From the NCBI GenBank assembly GCA_937919035.1, contig CALFPI010000042.1, positions 1 to 41,991 of the forward strand: a stretch of DNA of 41,991 nt, read 5' to 3'. The notes under the pieces are model-generated. The model was not told where the DNA came from. It saw nothing but the letters and a program-made list of their open reading frames with translations, and ran no database searches. Origin of the DNA: an uncultured Gemmatimonadaceae bacterium (GTDB lineage Bacteria > Latescibacterota > UBA2968 > UBA8231). Position 1 is the stretch's first letter; each line of letters begins with the position of its first letter. Below are positions 8,465 through 17,578 of this stretch, in pieces. The position numbers were made by a program, and so were the translations under genes.

Positions 8465-11113
8465 CTACCAATCAGCATACAGGAGGCGCAACATGACCTC
8501 TCTGCCTTTCTGCGGCAGCCGGGATACGTGAATCTCACCCTCGGCACTGCGCACACCGGGGTGGTAGTAGTCAGTATCCAGAGCATTGTCGACATGGAGC
8601 TGGAGGGAGACCCCGGGGATGCCGCCGCGCACGGTCAGATTACCGCCGATGATTGTGTAGGCATCGATCTGGTCGAGGGGATTGTCGGGCACTGTCGTGC
8701 CGCTGCCGGTCCGGCGATCGCCGACATAGCGGAGATAGCAGGCAAGATCGAGACGGGAACTCAGATTGACGAAGCCACCAATATTGACCCGCTGGCTGGC
8801 GATGTCGCCGATGCGCCGACGAACGGGACGACCGCTTTCATCGAGCAGGATGTTCCCCGTCGCGTCCTTGACCTCCACATTCTGTGGATCGGTATACGAG
8901 TAGTTTGCATACAGGGAATGCCTGTCCGCCTTCAGCGACAGTCCGCCCTGCAGACCGCGGATCCGCAGTGCGCCGATCGGCAGATTCTGTGTCGTCGTTG
9001 TGCCATCTTCGAGTACCACGGCGGTGGCGCCGATGATATCGCTGTAATCGGCCCGGTAGCCGACGAGATCGACAAACAGATTGTCGGTGATCTGCCAACC
9101 CGCGCTCAGGTCGGCATTTTTCACTCGCTCCGGTTCCAGGTCGGGGCTCGTCACCTGACGACTGGGCGAGGTTGAGAAGCGGGCTGAGTTTGATGGGGCC
9201 TTGAAGGCCTCCGCGTAAATCACCTTGAAGATGAAATCACGCGGGTGGTAGACGGCAGCGACGCGGGGCGTGAACACGGTGCCGAAACCGAGAGTTTCGC
9301 GGACTCGATTGTTGTCGACTCGTCCGCCGAGTGTCAGGGAGAGATCGGCGCGTGGCGAGTACGTGCCTTGCGCATAGGCTCCGACATTGCGCTGGTCGTA
9401 ATTGTTCAGTTCTGCGAATGGAAACCCTGTCTCGGATGGGTTTGGCGCCACCGACACGTTGTACTGGCCCTGAATGTCACTGCTACGGAGCTCGACCCCA
9501 CCGAGGAGCCGAAGCTCGGCGGTAGGGGCGTAGAACATCTTGGCTTCGGAACGCATCTCCTTCGACTGACGGAAGAAGTAACGCGTCGACCAACCGGCGG
9601 GCGTATCAATGAGCAGATCCGCCAGACCGAGACGTCCCTCCCCGGAGTAACTTTGATGGCTGACGATCTGATTGTCGTTGTCGAGGGCGTGGATCTTGTA
9701 ACGGGTGAAAATTTCGACATCGACAGCTTCCGAGATGGCCATCTCGTACTTTGCGTAGAGAAACGTATGCCGCGGAATCCAGCTGCCGCCGTTGCGCGAA
9801 GAGCCTTCGCGGTCGTCCGGGAACCAGCCGATACTGCCTTCGTCGCGGCGCCAGGTCTGCATGCCCAGTTGCAGATCGCCCAGACGCAGCTTGCTTGACA
9901 CCGACCAGTCGTCGGTGTCGTTGGCAAAGCCGACGCTCCGCCCTTGCACCAACGCTTGCAGAGCCTCGGCGTCGTGGTCGGCGGCGCTCTGCGCGCCCAC
10001 GTCGCTGATTTCGATGGCAGTAGCCTGACCGGAGGCGTTCCGTACGACGAGGGTGTACGGATGATCGGTCCCCTGAGGGTTCTGTTCCAGGAATCGCTCC
10101 GCCCACGGCGCACCATCCGGGGCCAAACCCCGAATCGCTAACTTCTCTTGATAGAATTCGGCATCATGGGGCAGATAGTCCCAGTCCGGAAAGGCCGACA
10201 GGTCCGCCTCGTCAGAGTGGTAGACACGGACGCTGACGGAGATGGACACCTTCTTGTGGCGCGCCGCGCCTGTGACATCAACATAACGGCTCACATACGT
10301 GCCACTGCCTGACTGCACGCGCAGACCCAGGCGCCGGCCGGGTTCGATCAGGTCGTCGCCATTGGCTGTAATGACATTGATGACCCCGGCGTAGGCATTG
10401 GGCCCATACATCGTCGAAGCCGGGCCGTAAATGACCTCGATCCGCTTGATGTTACTTAGCGGGTACTGCCGCGAGATGTTGGCAAAATTGCTCCACAGGT
10501 CGTTTTCTTCCACATCGTCGTAGAGAAACAATGTGCGGTCCGTGCCGTTGGCCCGATATCCTCGTTGGTAAATATTGGAGTAGAGCACGCCGTTGCCGCG
10601 GGAGATATCGAACCCGGGCAGGTCGTGCAGCACCGCTTCCAGGTCCGCATACCCCCGCCGGCGGATCTCCTCATTCGACAACACGAGCACCGTCGCCGGA
10701 GTGAGTCGCACGTCCTCGCTATTCTTTGACACCGAGGTCACCTCGGTCGCCGATCGACGTCGGCGGACCTCGTCAATGATCCGTGCGAACCGAGGGGGAT
10801 CCCGCAAGGTGGCCTCGAAATCAGGTTTCAGCGCGAGCAACCCATCGACGGCGCCCAGCGCCCCCTGAGGGTCATCGCCGGCGATACCGGCCAGGGCCAG
10901 CAGGCGGTATGCCTCCACGCGCTCCCCTCTCCCGGTACCCGCCTCGTGCAGGCAGGGCTCCACTGCGTCCACAACGGCGTCAAAGTGACCCGTTCTGTAG
11001 AGCTTCTCGGCGTCGTCGAGGGCGATACTGCAGCCGCTCTGCGCATCAGCCACCGAGAGGAAAGGGATCTGTGCTGCCCACAGTAGACCAATCACTGCGG
11101 CAGGGCGCCTCAT
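8465..11113 (-). CDS. TonB-dependent outer-membrane receptor with N-terminal TPR-like extension
   Basis: 882 aa. Signal peptide; TPR-like helices (DAEKLYRTGHFDAVVDAVEPCL...); plug RRRGYADLEAVLHDLPGFDISRGNG...IKRIEVIYGPASTMYGPNAYAGVINVIT; long beta-barrel ending in the aromatic-terminated MLRLLYADW. Confidence 0.94.
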   Translation of the reverse strand: MRRPAAVIGLLWAAQIPFLSVADAQSGCSIALDDAEKLYRTGHFDAVVDAVEPCLHEAGTGRGERVEAYRLLALAGIAGDDPQGALGAVDGLLALKPDFEATLRDPPRFARIIDEVRRRRSATEVTSVSKNSEDVRLTPATVLVLSNEEIRRRGYADLEAVLHDLPGFDISRGNGVLYSNIYQRGYRANGTDRTLFLYDDVEENDLWSNFANISRQYPLSNIKRIEVIYGPASTMYGPNAYAGVINVITANGDDLIEPGRRLGLRVQSGSGTYVSRYVDVTGAARHKKVSISVSVRVYHSDEADLSAFPDWDYLPHDAEFYQEKLAIRGLAPDGAPWAERFLEQNPQGTDHPYTLVVRNASGQATAIEISDVGAQSAADHDAEALQALVQGRSVGFANDTDDWSVSSKLRLGDLQLGMQTWRRDEGSIGWFPDDREGSSRNGGSWIPRHTFLYAKYEMAISEAVDVEIFTRYKIHALDNDNQIVSHQSYSGEGRLGLADLLIDTPAGWSTRYFFRQSKEMRSEAKMFYAPTAELRLLGGVELRSSDIQGQYNVSVAPNPSETGFPFAELNNYDQRNVGAYAQGTYSPRADLSLTLGGRVDNNRVRETLGFGTVFTPRVAAVYHPRDFIFKVIYAEAFKAPSNSARFSTSPSRQVTSPDLEPERVKNADLSAGWQITDNLFVDLVGYRADYSDIIGATAVVLEDGTTTTQNLPIGALRIRGLQGGLSLKADRHSLYANYSYTDPQNVEVKDATGNILLDESGRPVRRRIGDIASQRVNIGGFVNLSSRLDLACYLRYVGDRRTGSGTTVPDNPLDQIDAYTIIGGNLTVRGGIPGVSLQLHVDNALDTDYYHPGVRSAEGEIHVSRLPQKGREVMLRLLYADW

Positions 11114-14100
11114 CGCGGACCGCCTTGATCGGGACCCGGAAGATCGGGCCGGATTTTTTCGTATGGGATGCCTTCACCGACGAATCGCTCCCACTCTCTC
11201 ATCGTCAGGTTGCGGACCACGCAGGGCAGCAGTGCTTCGGCAAGATCGGTGGTTTGCGTCGTCCACAGGTGGACGTTCCGATCCATCCCGCCGGAGGCGA
11301 TCCGCCGCCCATCGGAATTGATGGCGACGGACCACACCCAGTTGTCATGCCCCAACAGGACGGGCTCCTGCTCCGGCGCCTGCACATTCCACAGGCGCAC
11401 CGTTCCGTCAAGGCTGGCCGTCGTCAACAGCCGGCTGTCGGGAGCGAAGACGAGCGAGCGAACAGCTGATTGATGGCCAATCAGCACCTGGGGGGCAGCA
11501 GACAGGTCCTTCCGATCCCACAGCAGCAGATCACCGTTGGCCGCCCCCGCCACCAGCCAGCGGCCATCGGCGCTGAAGGCGAGGGAGCGAATCGCGGCCT
11601 GATAGGGGGAAGGACTCGGAGAAACCGGCGTGCCGTCGGGCCGCCACAAACGAATCGCACCATCCTGGCTGCCGGTAGCCAACAAGCCGTCATCGGCAGC
11701 GATCGCCACAGCGTCGACGCTGCTGCCCAGTCGCCAATTTGCCAGGGACGTCGCCGTATCCCCCTGCAGGTGCCAGCAGCTGATGCGACCGTCGAGCCAG
11801 GACGCGACGAGCTGATCCCCGGTGGCTGAGAAGTTGATCGATGTCACGGGGACCGGGGACGGATCGCCGGACGCCGTCACCAGTACGGGTGCGGAGTCCG
11901 AGTCGAGTCGAGCCAATTCCACGCGGCCCTGGTCGGTGCCCGTCGCCAACAGTCCGTCGGCACGGATCGCCAGGCTGCGCACAGCACCTTGTCGCCGCCA
12001 TACCGACGTCGCTTTGCCCAGCTGCAGATCCCAGGCTCGAATCGCTCCGTCGTCGCCGCCGGAGAGCAATTGGTCGCTGTCGGGCCGGAAGGCGACGGCA
12101 CGCACGGCGTCATCATGGCCGCGCAGGACTCGTCGGGAATCACTCTCGAAAGGCATGAGGGCAAGGCGTAACGCCTGGTGGATGTCGGGGTCCTGCGTGA
12201 TTGCGCTGTGTCTGTCATGGAGAAGGTACGCTTCCATGGCGAGCAATGCGGCGAGTTGGTCCTGGCCTTCGCGATCATGGATCTTGACCGCCTGGATGGC
12301 GAGGGTACGACTCACCGAAAGCAAGTGCAGTCGATTCGCCTGGCGCCGATGTTCCACCGCGATCTGGCGCTGCGCTTCAGCGCGCTCGCGTTCCTGGTCG
12401 GCGAGTTCCTGTTGCTCTTCGGCAATCTGGCGCTGTGCCTCTGCGCGCTCACGTTCCTGGTTGGCGAACTTCCTCTGCTCTTCGGCGAGCAGCCGCTGGC
12501 TGTCGGCGCGCTGGCGCTCCTCCACGGCCACTTCCTGCTGCTGCTGAGCCAGCAGTCGCTGCTCCTGCGCCCGTTCTCTTTCGGCCTCCGCCGCCTGTTT
12601 CTGCTCAACGGCGAGTTGTCGCTGAGTCTCGGCCTCCTTGCGCTCCTCGTCGGCCAGCTCCCGCTGGCTGAATGCATCCTTCTTGGATTCTTCGGCTTTG
12701 AAATAGAGATTCATTCCGATCACGAGGCCGGTGAGGAAGATGAGGGAAACACCGCCCATCAACAGCGCCAGCCGGCGGGTCCGCCGCAGGCGCCTCTGGC
12801 GCCGTTCCTCTTCCTTGGCGAGGCGAAAATCGCGCTCCTCCACGCTGTGATCGAGGAAGGTCATGGCACGCTCAAAAGCCGGGTCATGCCGACGCCCCCA
12901 GGCCGCCGTCGGACGATACTGCCGACGCCATTCCAGAGCCAGCTCGAGATCAGGATCCTGGTAGAGGCCCGCTCTGCCTTCCTGGTAGAGGGCGGCAGTA
13001 TTGGCGATGCGGGTATACAAGTGCGCGGATTGGGTCTCCTCCTCCATCCAGCTTCGTGCTCGCGGCCACTGACGAAGCAGACTCTCGTGGGGTATGTCGA
13101 GCACGGTGCCGCCCTGCAAGGGCACCTCGGGCGATGGCATGACAAACCACCGTCCCGCCATTCTGAAGTGCTCCACCACCGCCTTGACCGGGTCTGGCTC
13201 CAGCCCGGCTATCGCAGCAATCTCGTCGAGGTCTGTAGGTCGCCGGCCATCACGAAAGATGCCTGCCCCCCCGGCCAGTGATCTGAACAGGAGCCGGGCG
13301 ATCCGGCGGGACTCGTCGTCCGCCAATTCCGCATAGACTTCTTCGGCGTGCTGGGAGAGTGCCTCGGAGACCGTGCCGACAGCCTCGTAGTGATCGATGT
13401 CGAGGGGTTCGCCTCGCTGGTGGTTGGCAGCCCAGTAGTCCCAGGTCCGCATCAGCACGTGTTGCAGGAGGGGCAACCGGTCGGCGTCATCGCAGATGTC
13501 GGCCAACAGTCGTTCCACGAGTTGAGGGCTGATCGCCGACCCCCCCAGGACGGCGGGTTCTTCGATCGCCGCACGCAACTGGTCGCGCGTCATGCGCGGC
13601 ACGAGGTAGTCGACTTCGTTGATCGCTTCGGTCAGGCCGTCGAGGGCTGTGCAGTGGCCGATGAACTCGGCGCGCATGGTGAGGACCACGTAGATCGGGG
13701 CCTCCCGTTGACGCATGGCTGTCAGCAACGCGTCGACGAACCGTGCCGCCTCAGCCGCATCTGCCTCGTCCTTTCCCTGCAGCCGGAAGAGTTCTTCGAA
13801 CTGGTCGACGACGAGCAGCAGATTCGGCGTCCCCGCTCCGGCCTTGACCAGATCGGCGATCCCGGACGTGCCGGCACGCAGGCCTTCCACATCCCCGTTG
13901 CCTACGCCTGCATCTTTCAACGCCGCACCCAGGCTGTCGAACACCCGCTTTCCGGGGGTGAAGATGACGCGTTGCCAAGTGCTGCCGGCGGCGGCGAGGC
14001 GACCTTGGTAGAGGCAGGGGACCAGGCCGGCTCGCACCAGTGACGACTTGCCACTGCCGGAGGGGCCCAGGACCACGAGGAAGCGTTTCGCTTCCAGCAC

Positions 14101-14214
14101 TTCCAGCAGCTGGTCCACCTGCTCCTGGCGACCGAAGAACAGGTGATGCTGCTCGAAGTCGAAGGGACGCAGCCCGGGAAAGGGGTTCACGGGCGCTGTC
14201 TCCATGGGGATCAT
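11110..14214 (-). CDS. nSTAND1-type P-loop ATPase with TM segment, coiled coil and C-terminal WD40 repeats
   Basis: NPFPGLRPFDFEQHHLFFGRQEQVDQLL; Walker A GPSGSGKSSLVRAGL; Walker B LLLVVDQFEELF; one TM (RRLALLMGGVSLIFLTGLVIGMNLYF); ERERAEAQRQIAEEQQELADQ coiled coil; multiple WD40 units (VRAVAFRPDSDQLLSGGDDGAIRAWDL, VRSLVFAPDSRLLTTASLDGTVRLWNV, VWSVAINSDGRRIASGGMDRNVHLWTT). Confidence 0.93.
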   Translation of the reverse strand: MIPMETAPVNPFPGLRPFDFEQHHLFFGRQEQVDQLLEVLEAKRFLVVLGPSGSGKSSLVRAGLVPCLYQGRLAAAGSTWQRVIFTPGKRVFDSLGAALKDAGVGNGDVEGLRAGTSGIADLVKAGAGTPNLLLVVDQFEELFRLQGKDEADAAEAARFVDALLTAMRQREAPIYVVLTMRAEFIGHCTALDGLTEAINEVDYLVPRMTRDQLRAAIEEPAVLGGSAISPQLVERLLADICDDADRLPLLQHVLMRTWDYWAANHQRGEPLDIDHYEAVGTVSEALSQHAEEVYAELADDESRRIARLLFRSLAGGAGIFRDGRRPTDLDEIAAIAGLEPDPVKAVVEHFRMAGRWFVMPSPEVPLQGGTVLDIPHESLLRQWPRARSWMEEETQSAHLYTRIANTAALYQEGRAGLYQDPDLELALEWRRQYRPTAAWGRRHDPAFERAMTFLDHSVEERDFRLAKEEERRQRRLRRTRRLALLMGGVSLIFLTGLVIGMNLYFKAEESKKDAFSQRELADEERKEAETQRQLAVEQKQAAEAERERAQEQRLLAQQQQEVAVEERQRADSQRLLAEEQRKFANQERERAEAQRQIAEEQQELADQERERAEAQRQIAVEHRRQANRLHLLSVSRTLAIQAVKIHDREGQDQLAALLAMEAYLLHDRHSAITQDPDIHQALRLALMPFESDSRRVLRGHDDAVRAVAFRPDSDQLLSGGDDGAIRAWDLQLGKATSVWRRQGAVRSLAIRADGLLATGTDQGRVELARLDSDSAPVLVTASGDPSPVPVTSINFSATGDQLVASWLDGRISCWHLQGDTATSLANWRLGSSVDAVAIAADDGLLATGSQDGAIRLWRPDGTPVSPSPSPYQAAIRSLAFSADGRWLVAGAANGDLLLWDRKDLSAAPQVLIGHQSAVRSLVFAPDSRLLTTASLDGTVRLWNVQAPEQEPVLLGHDNWVWSVAINSDGRRIASGGMDRNVHLWTTQTTDLAEALLPCVVRNLTMREWERFVGEGIPYEKIRPDLPGPDQGGPR
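12361..12486 (-). repeat. Two diverged 63-bp (21-codon) tandem units encoding coiled-coil heptads inside the nSTAND/WD40 gene
   Basis: gatctggcgctgcgcttcagcgcgctcgcgttcctggt... at 12361 recurs as aatctggcgctgtgcctctgcgcgctcacgttcctggt... at 12424. The protein repeat is (R/Q)ERERAEAQRQIA(E/V)E(Q/H). Confidence 0.8.
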
Positions 14215-15836
14215 TCGTCTGACACGAAGCCGCCGAGCTCCATCTTGAGGACCCGGTCGGCATGATGGAAGTAACGGTCATCGTGGGAGACGGCGACGAC
14301 CGTTTTGCCGTTGCTCTTCAATTCGCCCAGCAGGTGCTCGTAGAAGTAGCTCCTGAACTCCGGATCCTGCTCGGCGGCCCACTCGTCGAACAGATAGATC
14401 TGCTTGTCTTCCATGAGGGCCACGGCGAGAGCCATCCTCTTGCGCTGGCCCGTCGACAGCTCCAGAGAAGTAAAGCACTCGTCGACGAAGGTGGTCTTAT
14501 TGCTCAGTTGCATGTGCCCGAGCAACTCGTTGACTGTCTCCGGCTGGACATGGCGCAGGCCATAGAGCTTCCTGAAGAGGTGGAAGTCGGAGAATATGAT
14601 GGAGAACATTTCCCTGTAGGCGTCGATGGCATTGTCGTCCACAGCCAGATCGTCGATCTTTATCGTGCCTTGTTGTGGCCGATACAAGGTGGACAGGACC
14701 TTGAGAAGAGTCGACTTCCCGCTGCCGTTGCCGCCGACGATGAACAGCACCTCGCCGGCATTGATCTCGAAGGAGAGCGGCCCGATTTTGAACTGCTCAC
14801 CCCCACTCTTGTTCTGGTAGGCGAATTCGATACCGGTCACGGTGATCTTGGAGAACGAGTCGATCCGCGAGACCGTATCTGGCGAGTCCACTCGCCGGAA
14901 TTCGTCCAGCCTCTGCTCCAGGTCGGATATGTGCTCAGCGGCAATATTCGCTTTGAAGTAGACTGGAATGGATGACACGACCACGCCCAGCGGCCCGATG
15001 ATGAAGACGATCGCCATCGTGACCTCGGTGATGGTGTCCACGTAGGTGGGAACCAGTTGCGGCAACAGGAAGACGATCGCAGCCAGATGGGAGTAGAAGA
15101 ACACCTGTGACAGGATGTAGTTGCTGTTGTAGAGCCGGGCGGTGTGCACCTTAGATTCTCTGACCTCGCCCGAGATTTCTACAGTGGCGGCATATAGATC
15201 ATCACTCCGCTGCCGGTTCAGTCTGACCTCCTGAAAGCCCTCGATCAGGTGGGTCACGTGTTCGTACAGCTCGATTTCCTTCAGCGAGGCACGTTCGATT
15301 TCGCTCTTGGCAAGCTTGTCAGCGCGCATATAGATCGCGACGCCGCCGATCATCAGCAGGAGCGTGAGGGCGAAGGCGTATTTGGACAGAGAGATGACGT
15401 AGAGCGAGATGAAAATCACCATGGCCAGAGACTGGATGGCTGCGGTGAGATAGCCCTCCATGGCCGACAGGACCGCCGTATCTTGCGTCAGGCGGTTATA
15501 GATCTGGGCTCGACCAATCTGATCCAGTACGGTCAGTTCGGACTTCCTGATTTTGTCCGAGATGCGCCGGCGGGTTGCGTCGAGGAGGGCCTCGAACGTG
15601 CGCGTGGTGCAGTCGAAGGTATAGCGGAGACAGTAGGCGTATGTGGCCATCGCGATGCCAAACATGACCAGGTAGCGAAAATTGAGATTGCCGTATTCGG
15701 CAGATCGCGAGGCGGCGTTGATGACGGCGAGGATGGCGGTGCTGGCGAGGCCCGACATCACTGCAGTGAACACGACGTTGCGCCGAAGCTGGGGCGTCGT
15801 TTCCCGCAGTAAGAGGTTGATCAATTTTGAATCCAT
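14211..15836 (-). CDS. Cyclic-peptide/siderophore export-type ABC transporter (SyrD/PvdE-like; TM and ATPase domains fused)
   Basis: 541 aa. N-terminal multi-TM domain, Walker A FIVGGNGSGKSTLLKVL, signature ELSTGQRKRMALAVALMEDKQIYLFDEWAAEQDPEFRSYFYEHLL, and H-loop VVAVSHDDRYF. Confidence 0.93.
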   Translation of the reverse strand: MDSKLINLLLRETTPQLRRNVVFTAVMSGLASTAILAVINAASRSAEYGNLNFRYLVMFGIAMATYAYCLRYTFDCTTRTFEALLDATRRRISDKIRKSELTVLDQIGRAQIYNRLTQDTAVLSAMEGYLTAAIQSLAMVIFISLYVISLSKYAFALTLLLMIGGVAIYMRADKLAKSEIERASLKEIELYEHVTHLIEGFQEVRLNRQRSDDLYAATVEISGEVRESKVHTARLYNSNYILSQVFFYSHLAAIVFLLPQLVPTYVDTITEVTMAIVFIIGPLGVVVSSIPVYFKANIAAEHISDLEQRLDEFRRVDSPDTVSRIDSFSKITVTGIEFAYQNKSGGEQFKIGPLSFEINAGEVLFIVGGNGSGKSTLLKVLSTLYRPQQGTIKIDDLAVDDNAIDAYREMFSIIFSDFHLFRKLYGLRHVQPETVNELLGHMQLSNKTTFVDECFTSLELSTGQRKRMALAVALMEDKQIYLFDEWAAEQDPEFRSYFYEHLLGELKSNGKTVVAVSHDDRYFHHADRVLKMELGGFVSDE

Positions 15837-15924
15837 AGCACCCGGATTGGACGGACATTCCTCCTGAATGGGGTAGAACCAGCTGAGCGGCGCCCTCTCT
15901 ACCCGAGCCTCACAACGCTGGCCT

Positions 15925-17316
15925 TCATTCCTTGGGTGTTCCGGCGCTGGTTGTGTCTGTCATGGCAGCCTGGCTGCCACCGTCCGTCACCATGGGTTTG
16001 GGAAAGTCCCACCCCTGATTGCCCAGAATGACAGGCAACCCGTCTTTGCCAGCGCCAATAATGACCATCTTCGCGTTCGGTGACCTTGCCAGTTCCAGAG
16101 TTGCCTCGATGGCCTTCCACTTGAGCAGACCTTCTTCGATCCCCGCAGCGACCATGTCCTGAAAATCTCTGATCCCTTTGCCTTCGATGAGCTTGCGTTC
16201 AGCCTCTTTTCTTTCGCGGTCGAGCCTGAAGTCGAACTCCTGAGCGACTTGCTCCTGCTCCAACTTCGACTGGATCGCCTCCTTGATCCTGTCGGGAAGC
16301 TCGATAACGCTGATCAGCACATCCTTCAGTTCGACGATCGAGAAGTAGGTGTCGTACGCCTCCTTCAGTTTTTCGAAATACTTATCGCCCTCTCTGAATT
16401 CCTTGTTCAGTTCGACCTTGCCGAAGTAGAGATCGGCATGGACCTTGTTCAGACTGTCAAGGCCCGCCGAATAGAATCCTGTCTGCGCCAAATCCCGCTT
16501 GGCCCCGGCCATCGAAATGTCCCGCTTGAGCGCCTCTATTTCATCGGCCACCCGATCGAGGTCCCGATTCATGTAGAGCATCGCCGCTTCGTAGTTTGAC
16601 TCTCCCTTGATGAACCGCTCGAACAGATGGATGAATCCGACGTTCCTGACGCTATTGGTCAGGGCTGTATCCGCGTCAGCTTCATCGTACAGGTATTTGA
16701 GCATCATCCGCACATTCGGGGTGTCGTCGCTGGGGTTGGCGACCTCTCCGTTGTAAAGCATGTCTGCGGTTGGTTCGGGCCAAAACCGTGTTTGGAAACT
16801 GTCGAACTGACGTAACTCGTGCTGCAGGTCCCGCTCAATCTCGTCCTCGATCAAGTTTCTCGACGTCGAGTACAGCTCCGAAGGCGTGCTCGTGCCAAGG
16901 ATATGGCGCGATGACGATTCGACTTCGGGAGCCAGGAACGTCTGTACGTAATTCGGCCCGTGCTCTTTGTGCAGGGTCCCCAACAGCCTCGACTTGGGCT
17001 GAAAACGCACCGTCACCGTCACTCTGATATTGAGCCCATCGGCTGTCAGTGCGTCCATCTCGACCGGAAAAACCTGCTCCCTCAGGTTGTATGGCGTTAC
17101 CGTGTCCCAGGGAAAGAAAATCCTGAGACCTTCCTGAAAGGCGCGGTCGACGTCTGTGCCACCCAGCATCCGGCGGAACACGACGGCTTCTTGGCCGGCG
17201 GGTATGGTGATGAAGATTCGGGGTGCCAGATAGGCCAGCATGAAAAGCACAAACAGAATCGAAATGACGATCCGGGGTGCTTTCTCGTCCAAGGACCGCT
17301 TGAATCTGGCCAGCAT
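15925..17316 (-). CDS. SPFH/Band 7 (prohibitin/flotillin-like) membrane protein
   Basis: N-terminal TM then FITIPAGQEAVVFRRMLGGTDVDRAFQEGLRIFFPWDTVTPYNLREQVFPVEMDALTADGLNIRVTVTVRFQP, followed by a long helical region. ATG 17316 has a good Shine-Dalgarno (GGGAG at 17321-17325 on the minus strand). The track's longer start (17385) lacks this support. Confidence 0.87.
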   Translation of the reverse strand: MLARFKRSLDEKAPRIVISILFVLFMLAYLAPRIFITIPAGQEAVVFRRMLGGTDVDRAFQEGLRIFFPWDTVTPYNLREQVFPVEMDALTADGLNIRVTVTVRFQPKSRLLGTLHKEHGPNYVQTFLAPEVESSSRHILGTSTPSELYSTSRNLIEDEIERDLQHELRQFDSFQTRFWPEPTADMLYNGEVANPSDDTPNVRMMLKYLYDEADADTALTNSVRNVGFIHLFERFIKGESNYEAAMLYMNRDLDRVADEIEALKRDISMAGAKRDLAQTGFYSAGLDSLNKVHADLYFGKVELNKEFREGDKYFEKLKEAYDTYFSIVELKDVLISVIELPDRIKEAIQSKLEQEQVAQEFDFRLDRERKEAERKLIEGKGIRDFQDMVAAGIEEGLLKWKAIEATLELARSPNAKMVIIGAGKDGLPVILGNQGWDFPKPMVTDGGSQAAMTDTTSAGTPKE

Positions 17317-17397
17317 TGCTCCCAAATCTCTCGATGAATGGCGCAGGCCGAGCCCTGGTTCTGGGACATTCCCCAGGGGCAGCATCGCCTACAGGTG

Positions 17398-17411
17398 CTG
17401 TCGCGCGACAG
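17398..17411. promoter_or_regulatory. Perfect 14-bp palindrome CTGTCGCGCGACAG, candidate operator
   Basis: The sequence equals its own reverse complement and lies in the divergent intergenic region. It would sit at about +1 of the predicted leftward promoter. Confidence 0.45.
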
Positions 17412-17417
17412 AAGTGT

Positions 17418-17447
17418 ATTGTGCGCTATTGACGTGGGTGCTGTCAA
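17418..17447 (-). promoter_or_regulatory. Candidate leftward sigma70-like promoter
   Basis: Minus strand: TTGACA (17447-17442), 18-bp spacer, CACAAT (17423-17418). Confidence 0.4.
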
Positions 17448-17457
17448 ATGCTAGGCT
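17429..17457 (+). promoter_or_regulatory. Candidate rightward sigma70-like promoter (extended -10) for the biosynthetic operon
   Basis: TTGACG (17429-17434), 17-bp spacer ending in TGC, TAGGCT (17452-17457). The -10 is weak (3/6) but has an extended TGn. Confidence 0.35.
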
Positions 17458-17578
17458 AACGGGGTGATTTCCTGTGCGCCGCCCGGGCCGGCGTAGACTG
17501 CGGCCCGCAGTTGCGCTCCTGCTTGTTCTCCTGCGAAGACCCCCGATTAGCCCATTCCGCCACGAGCGAAATCAAACG

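Noticed and set aside
7713-8531. + strand ORF 272 aa opposite the carrier gene
   Set aside because: E/Q/D/R-rich complement of a hydrophobic TM-coding region, a typical antisense artefact.
12361-12486. Tandem repeats as a possible CRISPR or mobile-element signature
   Set aside because: The repeat is in-frame, 63 bp, diverged, has no unique spacers and encodes coiled-coil heptads.
12178-13281. Long + strand ORF (367 aa) opposite the nSTAND/WD40 gene
   Set aside because: Antisense shadow of a GC-rich coding gene. The protein is low-complexity with no domain, while the opposite strand has clear P-loop and WD40 motifs.
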